From positions 2,146,654 through 2,210,653 of the forward strand of contig NC_020449.1 in assembly GCF_000146065.2 (NCBI RefSeq): a stretch of 64,000 nt of DNA, written 5' to 3'. Of this stretch, positions 47,432 to 57,510 are shown piece by piece. The notes beneath the pieces were generated by a model, which was not told the DNA's origin, did not search any database, and worked only from the letters and a program-made list of their open reading frames with translations. This DNA comes from Candidatus Cloacimonas acidaminovorans str. Evry. Lineage in GTDB: Bacteria > Cloacimonadota > Cloacimonadia > Cloacimonadales > Cloacimonadaceae. How positions within the stretch are numbered: position 1 is the stretch's first letter; the number at the start of each line of letters is the position of its first letter. The position numbers and the translations under genes were made by a program.

Positions 47432-47953
47432 TTATAGCATTGTTTCTTTGGCAATAAAATCCCTGTGGGCATCAAAGGCAATAACAGGCAGATTATTCAA
47501 GGGAAAGAATTTTACATCAACAGCATCATCTCCGGCTTGAAGTTTTCCCCCAATAGCTTTCATCCTGAATCCAATACTGAGAACTCTTTCATAGATTGGA
47601 CTTTTGCCAAAAAACCAACCCACGCAATGCATAATTTTGCCTTTAAGACCTGTCTCTTCCTCCAGTTCCTGAAGGGCATTTTCTTCCGGAGTGAGGTTAA
47701 TTTCCATATAACCACTGGGCAAAGCCCAAAAACCTGCTTTGGGTTGCAGACCTCGTTTCACTAAAAGTAATTCCCTGTTTTCATTGAAGAGCACAATTGC
47801 TACTGCCGGAATGGGATTTTTGTAATAAACCCAATTACAGGCGGGACAATGAGGTCTCAACTTATTTTCGTGGTCTGTTTTCAGCTCAAGTTTATGCCCG
47901 CAACGGAGACAGAAATTTACATCTTTGTAGTTAGCAGAATTAAGTTTTTTCAT
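47432..47953 (-). CDS. Nudix hydrolase with zinc ribbon
   Basis: A 173-aa protein: N-terminal zinc ribbon (CLRCGHKLE ... CPACNWVYY) and Nudix domain, an arrangement shared with NudC-type NAD/RNA-cap pyrophosphatases and related ADP-ribose hydrolases. The Nudix helix reads GYMEINLTPEENALQELEEE: the E-E-x-x-E core is retained but the first Glu of the G-x5-E element is Leu and the usual Arg of R-E-L is Gln. Activity on nucleoside diphosphate-linked compounds is therefore likely but not certain. TTGACA-17-TAAAAA lies directly before the ATG, implying a very short leader. Confidence 0.85.
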   Translation of the reverse strand: MKKLNSANYKDVNFCLRCGHKLELKTDHENKLRPHCPACNWVYYKNPIPAVAIVLFNENRELLLVKRGLQPKAGFWALPSGYMEINLTPEENALQELEEETGLKGKIMHCVGWFFGKSPIYERVLSIGFRMKAIGGKLQAGDDAVDVKFFPLNNLPVIAFDAHRDFIAKETML

Positions 47954-48018
47954 ATTGTCTTTTTAATTTCTCCGATTTCTTTTGTCAAGCAGAAAAAGTT
48001 ATATAGATTAAAACTCTC

Positions 48019-48050
48019 TGGATTCCTGCCTGCACAGGAATGACAAAGGA
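48019..48050. repeat. GGATTCCTGC...GCAGGAATGACAAAGGA palindrome
   Basis: CTGGATTCCTGCCTGCACAG is followed by GAATGACAAAGGA. A well-preserved copy of the dispersed palindrome family, in the nudix/htrA interval. Confidence 0.7.
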
Positions 48051-48088
48051 ATTTTCCCAACGGATATAATATTAGCGGGGGAAGTGAA

Positions 48089-48118
48089 AAAGCGGAAGAC
48101 AATATTATCTTCCGCTTT
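48089..48118 (-). terminator. Terminator of htrA
   Basis: Perfect 11-bp stem AAAGCGGAAGA/TCTTCCGCTTT (48089-48099 with 48108-48118) and an 8-base loop; on the minus strand it runs into TTTTTC. It begins 23 bases after the htrA stop. Confidence 0.85.
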
Positions 48119-48140
48119 AATCTGTTTCTATCTGTTTAGC

Positions 48141-49601
48141 TTATTCAAATTTCAGAATAAGAATGGAAGGTTGATTGTTAGTATCCAGCACATACAAGCG
48201 AATGGTCTTCCTGTTTTCCTTTTCCATATTGGTCTTTGCTTTTTCCAGTTCTGTATTGAATTCTTTGGGGCTGTTCACTTCTTTGCCTTCAATTTTTAGA
48301 ATTACATAGCCAACTTTTAATCCAGATTTGGCAGCAACGGAATTCGGTTCCACTTTAGTTACTACAACACCTTTATCGCTTGTCACATTCAAGCGTTTTG
48401 CTATAGGACTATCTATTGCTTCTACAGTGATTCCTGTAGCAAGGGTTCCTTTGGTTGTATCTGCTGTAGCGATAGTATCTTCAGGATATGCTTCCAGGAT
48501 TACTTTCACGGTCATTTCCTTTTTATTGTGTAAGATTTTTAATGCTACTTCCTGTCCTGCTTTGGCAGTAGCAATCGCTATACGAAATTTTGGAACACTG
48601 GTAATTTTCTGACCGTTTATTTCCAGAATAATATCCTCAACCTGGAGACCTGCTTTTTCGGCAGGTGAATCTTTTTCCACTTTGGCAACAAGAACTCCTG
48701 CAACTTCTTTCAAACCGTAGGATTCCATAATATCCTGGGTTATTTCCTGAGCCAGAATACCAATATAAGCCCGGGTTACTTTTCCACTGGCTACAAGGTC
48801 TTCTACCACCCGTTTGGCAAGATTGATAGGTATAGCAAAACCGATTCCTACATTGCCTCCGTTGGTGCTTGCCAAGGCAGCATTGATACCTATAACTTCT
48901 CCTTTGATATTTAGTAAAGGACCGCCACTATTGCCACTGTTGATAGCAGCATCGGTTTGAATAAAATCCTGATAGATAGGAGCATTCTCACCCAAATTAA
49001 GATTGGCTCTACTGGTTGCGGAAATCACTCCCAAAGTTACTGTTCTATCCAGTCCTTCGCTGAAAGGATTGCCAATAGCAATAGCCCATTCCCCAATTTG
49101 CAGCTTGTCCGAATCACCTAAAGGCGCAACAGTAACTTTTTCACCTTCTTTAACCACAATTTTAATAACAGCAACATCGGTATTGGGGTCTAAACCAACT
49201 ACTGTTGCAGTATAGACAACTTTATCCGCCATCGTAACTGTAATTGTGCCTTCCCTGCCCTTTTCTACTACATGGTTATTGGTTAAAATAAATGCTTCAC
49301 GGGTATTAGGGTTATATTCATAAATAAAACCGCTTCCTAAAGAAACAATAGGACGCGTCTGTTCCTGAGGAAAATTGAAAAATTGCCGGAACCAGGGATC
49401 GTTAAAAAAGGGATTAATATAATTCTGAACCGTCACTTTTGCCTCTACCCTAATCTGAACTACCGCATCGCGAACATTTTTAACTACTTCTACTACAGGA
49501 TTGGGCGCATTAGGGTCAATCATATTATCTTTTGCTATGGCACAACTCATTAAGAATAATGCCACTATCACCAGGACTATTTGTTTCCACATTTTCATCA
49601 T
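48141..49601 (-). CDS. HtrA/DegP-like periplasmic serine protease
   Basis: A 486-aa envelope protease. N-terminal export signal LVIVALFLMSCAIA, possibly a lipoprotein signal (FLMSC). Catalytic triad: His in TNNHVV, Asp in NTDVAVI, Ser in GNSGGPLL. Two PDZ domains follow (AYIGILAQEI..VEKDSPAEKAGL and VEPNSVAAKSGLKVGYVILKIEG). Typical DegP/DegQ architecture; degrades or refolds damaged envelope proteins. It has its own promoter (TTGACT-17-TATATT) and terminator, so it is a single-gene unit. Confidence 0.94.
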   Translation of the reverse strand: MMKMWKQIVLVIVALFLMSCAIAKDNMIDPNAPNPVVEVVKNVRDAVVQIRVEAKVTVQNYINPFFNDPWFRQFFNFPQEQTRPIVSLGSGFIYEYNPNTREAFILTNNHVVEKGREGTITVTMADKVVYTATVVGLDPNTDVAVIKIVVKEGEKVTVAPLGDSDKLQIGEWAIAIGNPFSEGLDRTVTLGVISATSRANLNLGENAPIYQDFIQTDAAINSGNSGGPLLNIKGEVIGINAALASTNGGNVGIGFAIPINLAKRVVEDLVASGKVTRAYIGILAQEITQDIMESYGLKEVAGVLVAKVEKDSPAEKAGLQVEDIILEINGQKITSVPKFRIAIATAKAGQEVALKILHNKKEMTVKVILEAYPEDTIATADTTKGTLATGITVEAIDSPIAKRLNVTSDKGVVVTKVEPNSVAAKSGLKVGYVILKIEGKEVNSPKEFNTELEKAKTNMEKENRKTIRLYVLDTNNQPSILILKFE

Positions 49602-49698
49602 TAAATCTCCTTCTTCTGAAATTAGATTTACTTTTATTTTATACTTGCGAAAGACAAAAAACCTGCGGGAAAACCCGTAATTAATAAAATTCTAAAAC

Positions 49699-49727
49699 AA
49701 TATATCCTGATTAGTGTTTACAGTCAA
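49699..49727 (-). promoter_or_regulatory. Sigma-70-type promoter of htrA
   Basis: On the minus strand TTGACT (complement of 49722-49727), 17-base spacer, TATATT (complement of 49699-49704), about 100 bases before the ATG. No sigma-E-like GAACTT element was noticed. Confidence 0.65.
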
Positions 49728-49762
49728 GTGGAAAATGAAGTTCTTTCTGAAACCATATTTAA

Positions 49763-49850
49763 TGGGATTCCGCATCAAGGGCGGAATGACAAACGCTAAC
49801 ATCATAGGCAAGAACGCTATCTTTGTCATTCCTACGCAAGCAGGAATCCA
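49763..49850. repeat. Two dispersed palindromes in the htrA upstream region
   Basis: GGGATTCCGC...GCGGAATGACAAA at 49763-49793 and, in the opposite orientation, TTTGTCATTCCTACGCAAGCAG... at 49820-49850. The two copies lie head to head 27 bases apart between htrA and the giant gene. Confidence 0.7.
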
Positions 49851-49861
49851 ATATAAAACAC

Positions 49862-49889
49862 AAAAAGGGCAGAATTAACTTCCGCCCTT
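49862..49889 (-). terminator. Terminator of the 2217-aa secreted protein
   Basis: On the minus strand AAGGGCGGAA-GTTAA-TTCTGCCCTT (one G-U pair) followed by TTTTTG. It lies about 40 bases after the stop codon. Confidence 0.8.
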
Positions 49890-49926
49890 GATATATAATT
49901 ATTAGTGTCTAAACCTTCAACTCTGT

Positions 49927-52900
49927 CTATTCCATCAGCAGCATCTTCCGCGTGGAAATATAATTTCCCGCCTGCAAGCGATAGAAATAGATACCGGAAG
50001 AAAGGGTATTGCCTTTCTCATCCTTAGCGTTAAAGACCGCTTTATAATGTCCGTTTGCCTTTTCTTCATTCACTAAGGTTCTCACCAGTTGTCCTTTCAG
50101 GTTATAGACCTCCAAGCGCACTTTGCATCTATCCTTAATAGAATAGGCAATAGTGGTCTCCGGATTGAAGGGATTGGGATAGTTCCCTATCAGTTCCGTA
50201 GAAACAGCAGGCAAATATTCATCCTCATTAGCTACCGGATCAAGCACAAAGTTCAAAGTGGTATTTTGATTGGGCAAAACCACAACCCCGTCAATTGTTC
50301 GCGGTTGATAACCCGCTGCTGAAGCCGTTACACTGTAAGTTCCTATGGATAAAGCCAAAGAATAGGCTCCCGCTGAATTAGTGGTAGCAGAAATTCCCCC
50401 GGCAGTTACTGTGGCTCCGGCAATGGGCTGATTATTTTGTTTCCGCACAAAACCAACAATATTACCCATCTGTGTTTCTTTATTCAGAACATTGGAGAAT
50501 GAAGCAACAGAAGTAACATTGGCAGTATAAACAGCTTTCACAGCCCAACGGTAACTTCCATTAGGAAGTGCAGTCCAGGCAGAATCAACTGTTGCCAAAG
50601 TAGTTATCAGTTCAGTGGTTAGCAGAGTCCAGGTATCCGGTATTGCTTCATTTCCGCTAGTTAAACGCCAGACCTTATAGCCCTGCAAAGACCTTTCCGA
50701 CCGTGTTGGAGTTGTAATTTTGTCTATCCGGACTGTGGGAAGCTCTCTCTTCCCTTCAATTGCATCTCGGGAAGGATAGGGAGCAACAACTAACTCGGAA
50801 GAGACCTTCTCTACCGCAACTTTAGAACGAGAAGGAAGCAGGTCGGAACCCGCAAATTTCACACCTTGAACCGCATTGCCAATGTAGAGATTATCTATAA
50901 ACCAACCATACCAGAGGCCATCATTGGAAGGGGGATCATCGGCCTGAAAAGCAATTTTAATCTGCTGTCCACCGTATGCCTCCATATTCAGATAGATAGG
51001 TGAGACATAATAATTCCAGCCACCTGTAGCGGCTGTAGCATCATACAAAACAGTCCAATTTGTGCCATTATCGGTAGAAACCTTGATGTAATAGTGGTCG
51101 TCATAAATAGAACCCCGATAAATATAGGCATCTACAGTAAGATAAGCCATTGGAGGACAATTGAAAGTAGGAGTAATTAACCATTCATCCTGATGTTCAT
51201 AATCCCACCACAGACCTGCCTGATAATTTCCTTCCGGTGGATTTATCGGATTCCCGCCTGCATTAACTGTTCCAAATCTGCACCATGTTGGTAAAACCCC
51301 CGGAATAATTTCTGGTCCTGTATTGTTGATGATTTGAGTCCATTGCAAAGGCGGAAAGACAGTTCCTTCAAAACCTTCAGTAACATCTACCGCTGTAGGA
51401 TCAGGTGCCTGCCAACTGATATTCACTGCCGTATAAATATCGTTCAGAGCAGCTACAACACCAAAAGGTGCATAAGCAACTTCGTTCATAGTAATACTGC
51501 CCATATTGTAGTTAGTGGCTCCTACATTGATTGTTCCCGTAACAGTTGTATAACCGGTAGCAATAATTGTATATTCATAGGTCTGATTGGCATAAACTGC
51601 AGGAAAGCTGAAAGCACCAGTAGCAGAACTAGTTGTATTATAATTTTGGTAACCAACCAGATATATTGATGCACCGGCAATTCCAGCTCCGGTATCACTG
51701 GCTACAATAGTTCCGGTAACAGAAACGGTAGGCATCGGTTGCATTGTTACATTCAGAATTTCGGTCTCATCCTCCTCTATGGTAATATTGATACTTTGGC
51801 TGATGTAACCATACTTGCTGAAGTTCACAGTATAATCATCAGGAATAATATTGGCAATATGATAATGTCCCTGAGCGTCTGTAACTGCGCTGTAAGTGGA
51901 AGTGGCAATATTAACCGCTACACCTTCCAAAGGAATACTGCCAGTAGCAACTACTGTGCCCTCCAAATGTCCCACTCCTCCAGGAATTACAATTAAGGTA
52001 GTTTTGGGGAATTGACCGGAAACAGTTGCTCCTGTAGCAGGCAAATTATTGGGATCATAGGTAACGGAATCACTATACATTCGTCTGGAGCGTCCTGTAT
52101 AAGTAGCATCTGTTTGTGCGTGGAAATCATCGCTGGAATTGTGATATGCGCCTTCCCAGGGACGTTGCACAAAGATTACCAGGTTTTCTCCATTCAGATA
52201 GAAATAGGGAGCATTGAAGGGAATAGTAATTATATTATCGCCAGCAGGATAGTTGATATTCCCGTCAAAAACAAGGGTTAATTCTGAAACTGGAATCCAG
52301 GCATCCGACAAAGAAGTTAAAGTGGTAGTTCCGATCCAGACCTTGGTAGGCATATTGGGCAGATCGGTATAGAAGTTGTTATAGAACTGGATACCGGTTA
52401 TTTGCCCCATAAAGTCACCCATTTCGGCAGGATAATATAGCCCTTCATAGATGCTGTTTCTATAATACATATCAACAGGCATCCGAGCAAACTGACCGCC
52501 GGCACCTATGGTAATCATAAAGACCCCGGAAGGATTTACGAGAATAGTGAGAGTGGGAGTTTGATCATTAGCGCTATTGGTATCTCCCGTTAAGAATACT
52601 TTACCGTAGATAACCATAGTTCCCTGCTCTGTAGGAGTCCAGTTGATTGGCACATCAAGGACTTGATTGGGATTGATAGCAGGGCCGGGAACACTTGCCA
52701 GTTCTGTATCTCCACTCATTAGCTTAATTGTATAACTTCCAGCGGGCTTAGCTTGAGTTCCCACATTTTTAATTCCAATTGTGTAAGTAGTAGCTACTCC
52801 AACCGTAGGAGTAAGAGAACCGGAAATTGTATTGGCTGCCATATCGTTTCGTAGCATAATCAACAGATTGGAAAAGCCCGCAGGACCAAGTAAATTATTG

Positions 52901-55900
52901 GTATAAACACCTTTCACTGCCCAACGGTAATTTCCGTCCGGTAAAGTTCCCCAGCCAGTATCAATAAAGGTTGTATCGGTAATAGTATTAGCAGTAAGCA
53001 AAGTCCAGGAATTTTCGTTATTTTCGTTACCGGAAATCAATCGCCAGACCTTGTAGCCGTTTAGAACCCGGTTATCAGTTCTGCTATAATCACTACTCTG
53101 AACTGTTCTTTGAGGTTCTTGTAAGGAAAGTTCATTTGCTACTTTAGCTGCTTCCATTTCACTTAAACCCTTTAACGCAGTAGGCATAACTGGTAAATGA
53201 GAATTGGCAATATATGTTTGAGCTGTTCCAACATAAACATCGTCTATATACCAACCGGCATAATTGACGACAGTTGATGCCCACATCTGGAATTGAATTG
53301 TTACTTCAGACATACCGTCATAGGCAGAAAGATCAATAACTCTTTGTCGCCATTGAGTTGAAGTATAATCCCAAGAAGGGCCCCACACCAAAGTTCCATT
53401 CACAGCTACTTGACAGTAATCAAAATTTCCAAACACATTTTCCCAGCTCCAAAAACTCAGTTGGGCGTTCGATATCGTACTGAAATTGAATGTCTTCGTG
53501 AGATAATTGAATCCACCGGAATTAGTGTAGTTTGTATTTATTTTTGTTCCCCACATCCCGGTTCCAGAATGCGCTGTAGGAGGAGGAACAATATTCGTTC
53601 CGGTATAAGAAGGTGACCAGTCGGCTACATCGTAAGTATTAGTCCATTCAAAATCTCCCAAAGGATTTGTCCAGTTAGAGGAAGGAACCCAACCGCCATC
53701 GTCAAGCTCAAAATCTTCCAAACCAACTCCGGTTCCTGTTGATCCGGGAGGACGCCAAGTAAGGGTTACTTGCGTTTGAGCAGTATTTTCTTCTGCTACA
53801 ATTTGCACCGGAGGAAGAGCTAATTCACTCATTACCAAGGTTCCCATATTTACATTAGTGGAACCAACTACCACAGTTCCGGTCAAATCTGCATAGCCAA
53901 TTGCCTGAATGGTATAGTTATAGGTATTTCCGGAAAGAACACCGGTTATCGTAAAATCACCATTGGCATTGGAAGTACCTTCATAATCCAGAGGTCCATC
54001 CAAAAATATATGAGCATTGGCAATTCCTACAGTCGGCTGATCGCTACCGACAATATGTCCACTGACAGAGACCGTGCTGGAAGAGACCAAACTGAAGTTC
54101 TGCACCGTATTCTGGTTCTCAATAATTGTTACGGTAACGGATTGAGTTTCATAACCCAGCTTGGAAGCAGTTGCAGAATAATTGCCAATAGGCAGATACT
54201 GGAAAGAATATTCACCCGCAGCATTAGTATAACGGGTGTAGGAATAATTAGCATCACTTACTTGAATTAGAACATCGGCAAGAGGAGAGCCACTGCTGGT
54301 AACCGTTCCGCTTAAAGAACCCATTCCGGTTACTACAAAAGTAAAAGAGGTCTTGGGAAAAGTTCCCGAAAGCGTTCCTGTAGCAGAAGGATTCATCGGA
54401 TCGTAGGCTACACTGTCATTGACAAGTTTACGCGCACGGTTACTGCCAACGGTTTGAGCTTTGAAATTATCACTGCTGCTAAAATATTGTGTATCCATAG
54501 GTCTATTGGCATAAAGAACCAGATTACCGCCTGTATAGAGATAAGGTGTCTGCAGTGGAACTACAATAGTATTTTCTCCGTTGGGGAAATTAAGGGTGCC
54601 GTCATAAACCAGGGTTAAATCATTCAAAATCCAACCCGCACTCAAATCCGCCAAATCAGTTGTGCCAAGCCAGAGTTTTACAGGTTTATCGGTTAAATTG
54701 GTAACGAAATTATTGTAGAAAGTAACAGCAGTTATATTACCCATCACTCCAATTTCGGCTTGATAATACAGGGTTTGGAACAAGCTGTTTTTGTAGAAAA
54801 ATTCCCAAGGCACACCTTCAGCCAAGTTACCTTCTCCTATTGTTACTACAATGGCACCGGCAGGCATAACAGAAATATTTATTGAGGGGGAATTATCATT
54901 TAGGGGATTTACATCACCGGTAAGAACCACTTTTCCATAGATGCTCATCGGTCCTTCTACTGTAGGAGTCCAAGTGACAACTGCAGTAGCAGTAGCTCCA
55001 GCTGCAATAGTTGGTCCAGGAGCACTTGCCAATTCTGTATCTCCGCTCATCAGTTTAACTATATAGGCACTTTGGGAGGCAGTTCCCCAGTTTTTTAGGC
55101 CTATCGTATAGTCAGTTGCATTACCTACGCTGGGAGTAACATTTCCGGTTATAGAAAAAGCAGCCAAATCATTGGGTGAAATTAATTCAAAACTGATATC
55201 ATCAAGATACAAAGTCCCGCTGGAACCGCCTCCGTGTTTAAAAGTTATATAACGTCCGTTTCCCGTGTAAGTAGTCAGATCAACAATGTATTCAGTTATT
55301 GTAGTAGTAAGAGCAATATTTTGTACTGCCTGAAAAGTAGCAGGATTTGTTTGACTGGTCATAACTCCTAAAGAAATATTGTAACCTGTACTGAGAGAAC
55401 GAGCCCAAAATCTAACTCTTACCGTATGAGGATCAAGAGCATCTCCTAAAACAGGAGCTACAAGCATAACCGTAGCACTGGCATCCGAAGAATTATAGAG
55501 ACGGACACAATTGGGTTGGCTGTGAGCATAGGTAGTGGAAGCATAAGTATCTACATAAGCGGTAGTTACTGCTGCTTGCACAATACTTGTCCAGTCAAAA
55601 GGTAAAACCGGAGGAATGACTAAATCAAAGTTTTGAAAATAGGGAAGGGAATTTACAATCGGCTCACCGTGAGTAGTAAAACTCCAGACAGGACAGCTTA
55701 CCGCATCTCCCATTGCATTATAGGGAGTAACTTTCCAGTAGTAGGTAGTGTTAAGATCAAAATCTTGAGGGGGATCATAGGTAGTAACCAAGCCCAGATC
55801 CTGATTGTTCAATATGTTTGTAGGGGGATTATTGGTTCCCAGAGAAAGTTTAAAACCGGAAGGAGCACCTCCACCGCTAACCCAATTTAAATTTGCAGAG

Positions 55901-56580
55901 GGACTAACCAAAGTAGCTCCATTGGCAGGAGAAACTAAAATTGCCGGATTGGGTGGATTGGTTACAACAACCGGAGCCATTATGAATTGCATATTGGAAC
56001 GATTAGTAGAAACCGTTCCGGTTGCAGAAGAAGAAGCATCGGTACTATCGCTTTGATAGCGGAGGGAGCTATTGAAAGTAGTGGTAGAATAATAACAAGA
56101 AGCATTCTGAGTATAATTTCCGGTTATTAAAGTAGTAACAATATCCACAAGGAGATTGGAAGCGCCATCCCAATTAAAAGGAGTAGTAAAATTATGCACA
56201 TTCCAACCAGTTACAGGCATAAATTCCGGGGCAGTCCAAACGGTTGTATAATCCCCTACTTCAAAAGTAGTAGTGAGAGTTGTTTGAGTTGTGTGTTTTA
56301 ACCTAATCGTGTAGTTCGGCATCGGACTACAATTATTTAAATTACTGACATTGAAGGCAATAGAAGTGATATCACCGGCACCTCCACCGGCATCATTTAA
56401 TTCGGATGCCAAAATTAAAAATTGCTGATGAAAGTTCTTGTAATATGTGCCGTAGGGAGTGGGAACTCCTGTAGTAGTATTAACTGCAGTTCCACTTCCA
56501 ATATTAACCAAAGTTTGAGCGGAAAGAATTCCTCCTATGCTCAGCGTTAGGGCAAGAATTGCTAAAAATAAGCGTTTCAT
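49927..56580 (-). CDS. Giant secreted protein with duplicated modules and FlgD-like tail
   Basis: A 2217-aa exported protein. The start at 56580 follows AAGGAGAAGG and opens with a signal peptide (FLAILALTLSIGGILSAQ); an upstream in-frame ATG adds 19 residues without signal. An FnIII-like domain and a choice-of-anchor-type sandwich come first. Then a ~775-aa block occurs twice (about nt 55175-52850 and 52850-50470): CARDB-like Ig domain, a sandwich domain, two carboxypeptidase-regulatory-like domains, a MAM/choice-of-anchor-J-like domain and a GYKVWRL..RWAVKGVY FnIII-like domain. One more regulatory-like domain and the tail YPNPFNPETTIAYSI..GIYFYRLQAG..MLLME complete it. The tail matches FlgD-like/type IX-associated sorting tails. 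Probably cell-surface. Confidence 0.85.
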   Translation of the reverse strand: MKRLFLAILALTLSIGGILSAQTLVNIGSGTAVNTTTGVPTPYGTYYKNFHQQFLILASELNDAGGGAGDITSIAFNVSNLNNCSPMPNYTIRLKHTTQTTLTTTFEVGDYTTVWTAPEFMPVTGWNVHNFTTPFNWDGASNLLVDIVTTLITGNYTQNASCYYSTTTFNSSLRYQSDSTDASSSATGTVSTNRSNMQFIMAPVVVTNPPNPAILVSPANGATLVSPSANLNWVSGGGAPSGFKLSLGTNNPPTNILNNQDLGLVTTYDPPQDFDLNTTYYWKVTPYNAMGDAVSCPVWSFTTHGEPIVNSLPYFQNFDLVIPPVLPFDWTSIVQAAVTTAYVDTYASTTYAHSQPNCVRLYNSSDASATVMLVAPVLGDALDPHTVRVRFWARSLSTGYNISLGVMTSQTNPATFQAVQNIALTTTITEYIVDLTTYTGNGRYITFKHGGGSSGTLYLDDISFELISPNDLAAFSITGNVTPSVGNATDYTIGLKNWGTASQSAYIVKLMSGDTELASAPGPTIAAGATATAVVTWTPTVEGPMSIYGKVVLTGDVNPLNDNSPSINISVMPAGAIVVTIGEGNLAEGVPWEFFYKNSLFQTLYYQAEIGVMGNITAVTFYNNFVTNLTDKPVKLWLGTTDLADLSAGWILNDLTLVYDGTLNFPNGENTIVVPLQTPYLYTGGNLVLYANRPMDTQYFSSSDNFKAQTVGSNRARKLVNDSVAYDPMNPSATGTLSGTFPKTSFTFVVTGMGSLSGTVTSSGSPLADVLIQVSDANYSYTRYTNAAGEYSFQYLPIGNYSATASKLGYETQSVTVTIIENQNTVQNFSLVSSSTVSVSGHIVGSDQPTVGIANAHIFLDGPLDYEGTSNANGDFTITGVLSGNTYNYTIQAIGYADLTGTVVVGSTNVNMGTLVMSELALPPVQIVAEENTAQTQVTLTWRPPGSTGTGVGLEDFELDDGGWVPSSNWTNPLGDFEWTNTYDVADWSPSYTGTNIVPPPTAHSGTGMWGTKINTNYTNSGGFNYLTKTFNFSTISNAQLSFWSWENVFGNFDYCQVAVNGTLVWGPSWDYTSTQWRQRVIDLSAYDGMSEVTIQFQMWASTVVNYAGWYIDDVYVGTAQTYIANSHLPVMPTALKGLSEMEAAKVANELSLQEPQRTVQSSDYSRTDNRVLNGYKVWRLISGNENNENSWTLLTANTITDTTFIDTGWGTLPDGNYRWAVKGVYTNNLLGPAGFSNLLIMLRNDMAANTISGSLTPTVGVATTYTIGIKNVGTQAKPAGSYTIKLMSGDTELASVPGPAINPNQVLDVPINWTPTEQGTMVIYGKVFLTGDTNSANDQTPTLTILVNPSGVFMITIGAGGQFARMPVDMYYRNSIYEGLYYPAEMGDFMGQITGIQFYNNFYTDLPNMPTKVWIGTTTLTSLSDAWIPVSELTLVFDGNINYPAGDNIITIPFNAPYFYLNGENLVIFVQRPWEGAYHNSSDDFHAQTDATYTGRSRRMYSDSVTYDPNNLPATGATVSGQFPKTTLIVIPGGVGHLEGTVVATGSIPLEGVAVNIATSTYSAVTDAQGHYHIANIIPDDYTVNFSKYGYISQSINITIEEDETEILNVTMQPMPTVSVTGTIVASDTGAGIAGASIYLVGYQNYNTTSSATGAFSFPAVYANQTYEYTIIATGYTTVTGTINVGATNYNMGSITMNEVAYAPFGVVAALNDIYTAVNISWQAPDPTAVDVTEGFEGTVFPPLQWTQIINNTGPEIIPGVLPTWCRFGTVNAGGNPINPPEGNYQAGLWWDYEHQDEWLITPTFNCPPMAYLTVDAYIYRGSIYDDHYYIKVSTDNGTNWTVLYDATAATGGWNYYVSPIYLNMEAYGGQQIKIAFQADDPPSNDGLWYGWFIDNLYIGNAVQGVKFAGSDLLPSRSKVAVEKVSSELVVAPYPSRDAIEGKRELPTVRIDKITTPTRSERSLQGYKVWRLTSGNEAIPDTWTLLTTELITTLATVDSAWTALPNGSYRWAVKAVYTANVTSVASFSNVLNKETQMGNIVGFVRKQNNQPIAGATVTAGGISATTNSAGAYSLALSIGTYSVTASAAGYQPRTIDGVVVLPNQNTTLNFVLDPVANEDEYLPAVSTELIGNYPNPFNPETTIAYSIKDRCKVRLEVYNLKGQLVRTLVNEEKANGHYKAVFNAKDEKGNTLSSGIYFYRLQAGNYISTRKMLLME

Positions 56581-56851
56581 AACCTTCTCCTTGATTTTGC
56601 TATACTTGTTTACGGGTTTTACACATCCGGAGTACACATAAATATTACATCCGGCTGAAACACATACACACTATGACATTAAAATAGGTTAACATCTCTG
56701 TGAACTAATAAATTATAGAACACAACAATAAATCCATCTTTACCTACTTAAAAGCAATTTTTATACCCATTACATAGAAAATTTTGCGAGGCATTTTTTC
56801 TCTCTTACACTTTTATGAGCAAAAGCAGGTCTATCTGTCAATCCTGCGTTT

Positions 56852-56880
56852 TTTTGTCATTCCTGCGAAGGTAGGAATCT
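56852..56880. repeat. TTTGTCATTCCTGCG palindrome overlapping recX
   Basis: TTTGTCATTCCTGCGAAGGT is followed by AGGAATCT. Same family as 48019 and 49820. The recX stop codon and its last six residues lie inside it. Confidence 0.75.
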
Positions 56881-57510
56881 ATTACTACTACATTCTTGCC
56901 AGGCAGAGTGGATAGCATCCAAGTCAAAACCTTTACGATAGAGGGAAGCAAAGACCTTTTCTTTTTGTTTGTTGAGAGGCAAATCGCGGTAGCGGAAACG
57001 CAGTTTTACAATTTGTTCTTTCAGGTTTTCTTTTTCCTCTTCGGGGGGGTATAGTTCGTTTAATTTTCTTTCCCACAGTTCATTTGGCAGCCGTGTTTCT
57101 TTCAATTTCTGTGCTATTGCGCGTTTGCTTTTTTTCCGTTCCATGAGAGAGCTAATAAGGATTTGCACAAAGCGAAAGTCATCAATATATTTTTTGTTCT
57201 GGAATTCTTTTATGAGATTATCAATCAATTCCGCAGGATAGCGTTTTCGGGAAAGGAATTGTCGGCATTGAACAGAGCTGTGTTCTTGATCGGATACATA
57301 TTTCAGGAGTTGTTGCCGGGCATTTTTGGCAATTAGTGAAAGCAGTTCTTTGCCTTGTTCGTCGTCAATTTCCCCGGCAAAAGGAAGAGGGAAATAAGAA
57401 AGGAGGATTCTATCAGGAAGAATCCCCCTTACTTCATTGTCAATAATAATCAGCGAGTTTTTATCGTGTTCAGCTTTCTTCGTTGTCTTCAGGAACATTT
57501 TCTTCAGCAC
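56857..57510 (-). CDS. recX: Recombination regulator RecX
   Basis: A 217-aa RecX, which binds and restrains RecA filaments. Three-helix RecX repeats are visible ([88 protein letters not shown]). The start overlaps recA by 41 bases; internal ATG at 57498 is an alternative. The final residues RFLPSQE and the stop are encoded by a dispersed palindromic repeat, so the natural C-terminus has been replaced or extended. Confidence 0.88.
   Translation of the reverse strand: MLKKMFLKTTKKAEHDKNSLIIIDNEVRGILPDRILLSYFPLPFAGEIDDEQGKELLSLIAKNARQQLLKYVSDQEHSSVQCRQFLSRKRYPAELIDNLIKEFQNKKYIDDFRFVQILISSLMERKKSKRAIAQKLKETRLPNELWERKLNELYPPEEEKENLKEQIVKLRFRYRDLPLNKQKEKVFASLYRKGFDLDAIHSAWQECSSNRFLPSQE

Noticed and set aside
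48328-49215. Plus-strand ORFs antisense to htrA
   Set aside because: Low-complexity hydrophobic translations opposite conserved protease and PDZ codons; not genes.
49862-49889. Part of the dispersed palindrome family
   Set aside because: Different sequence with a U-tract on the minus strand; an ordinary terminator for the giant gene.
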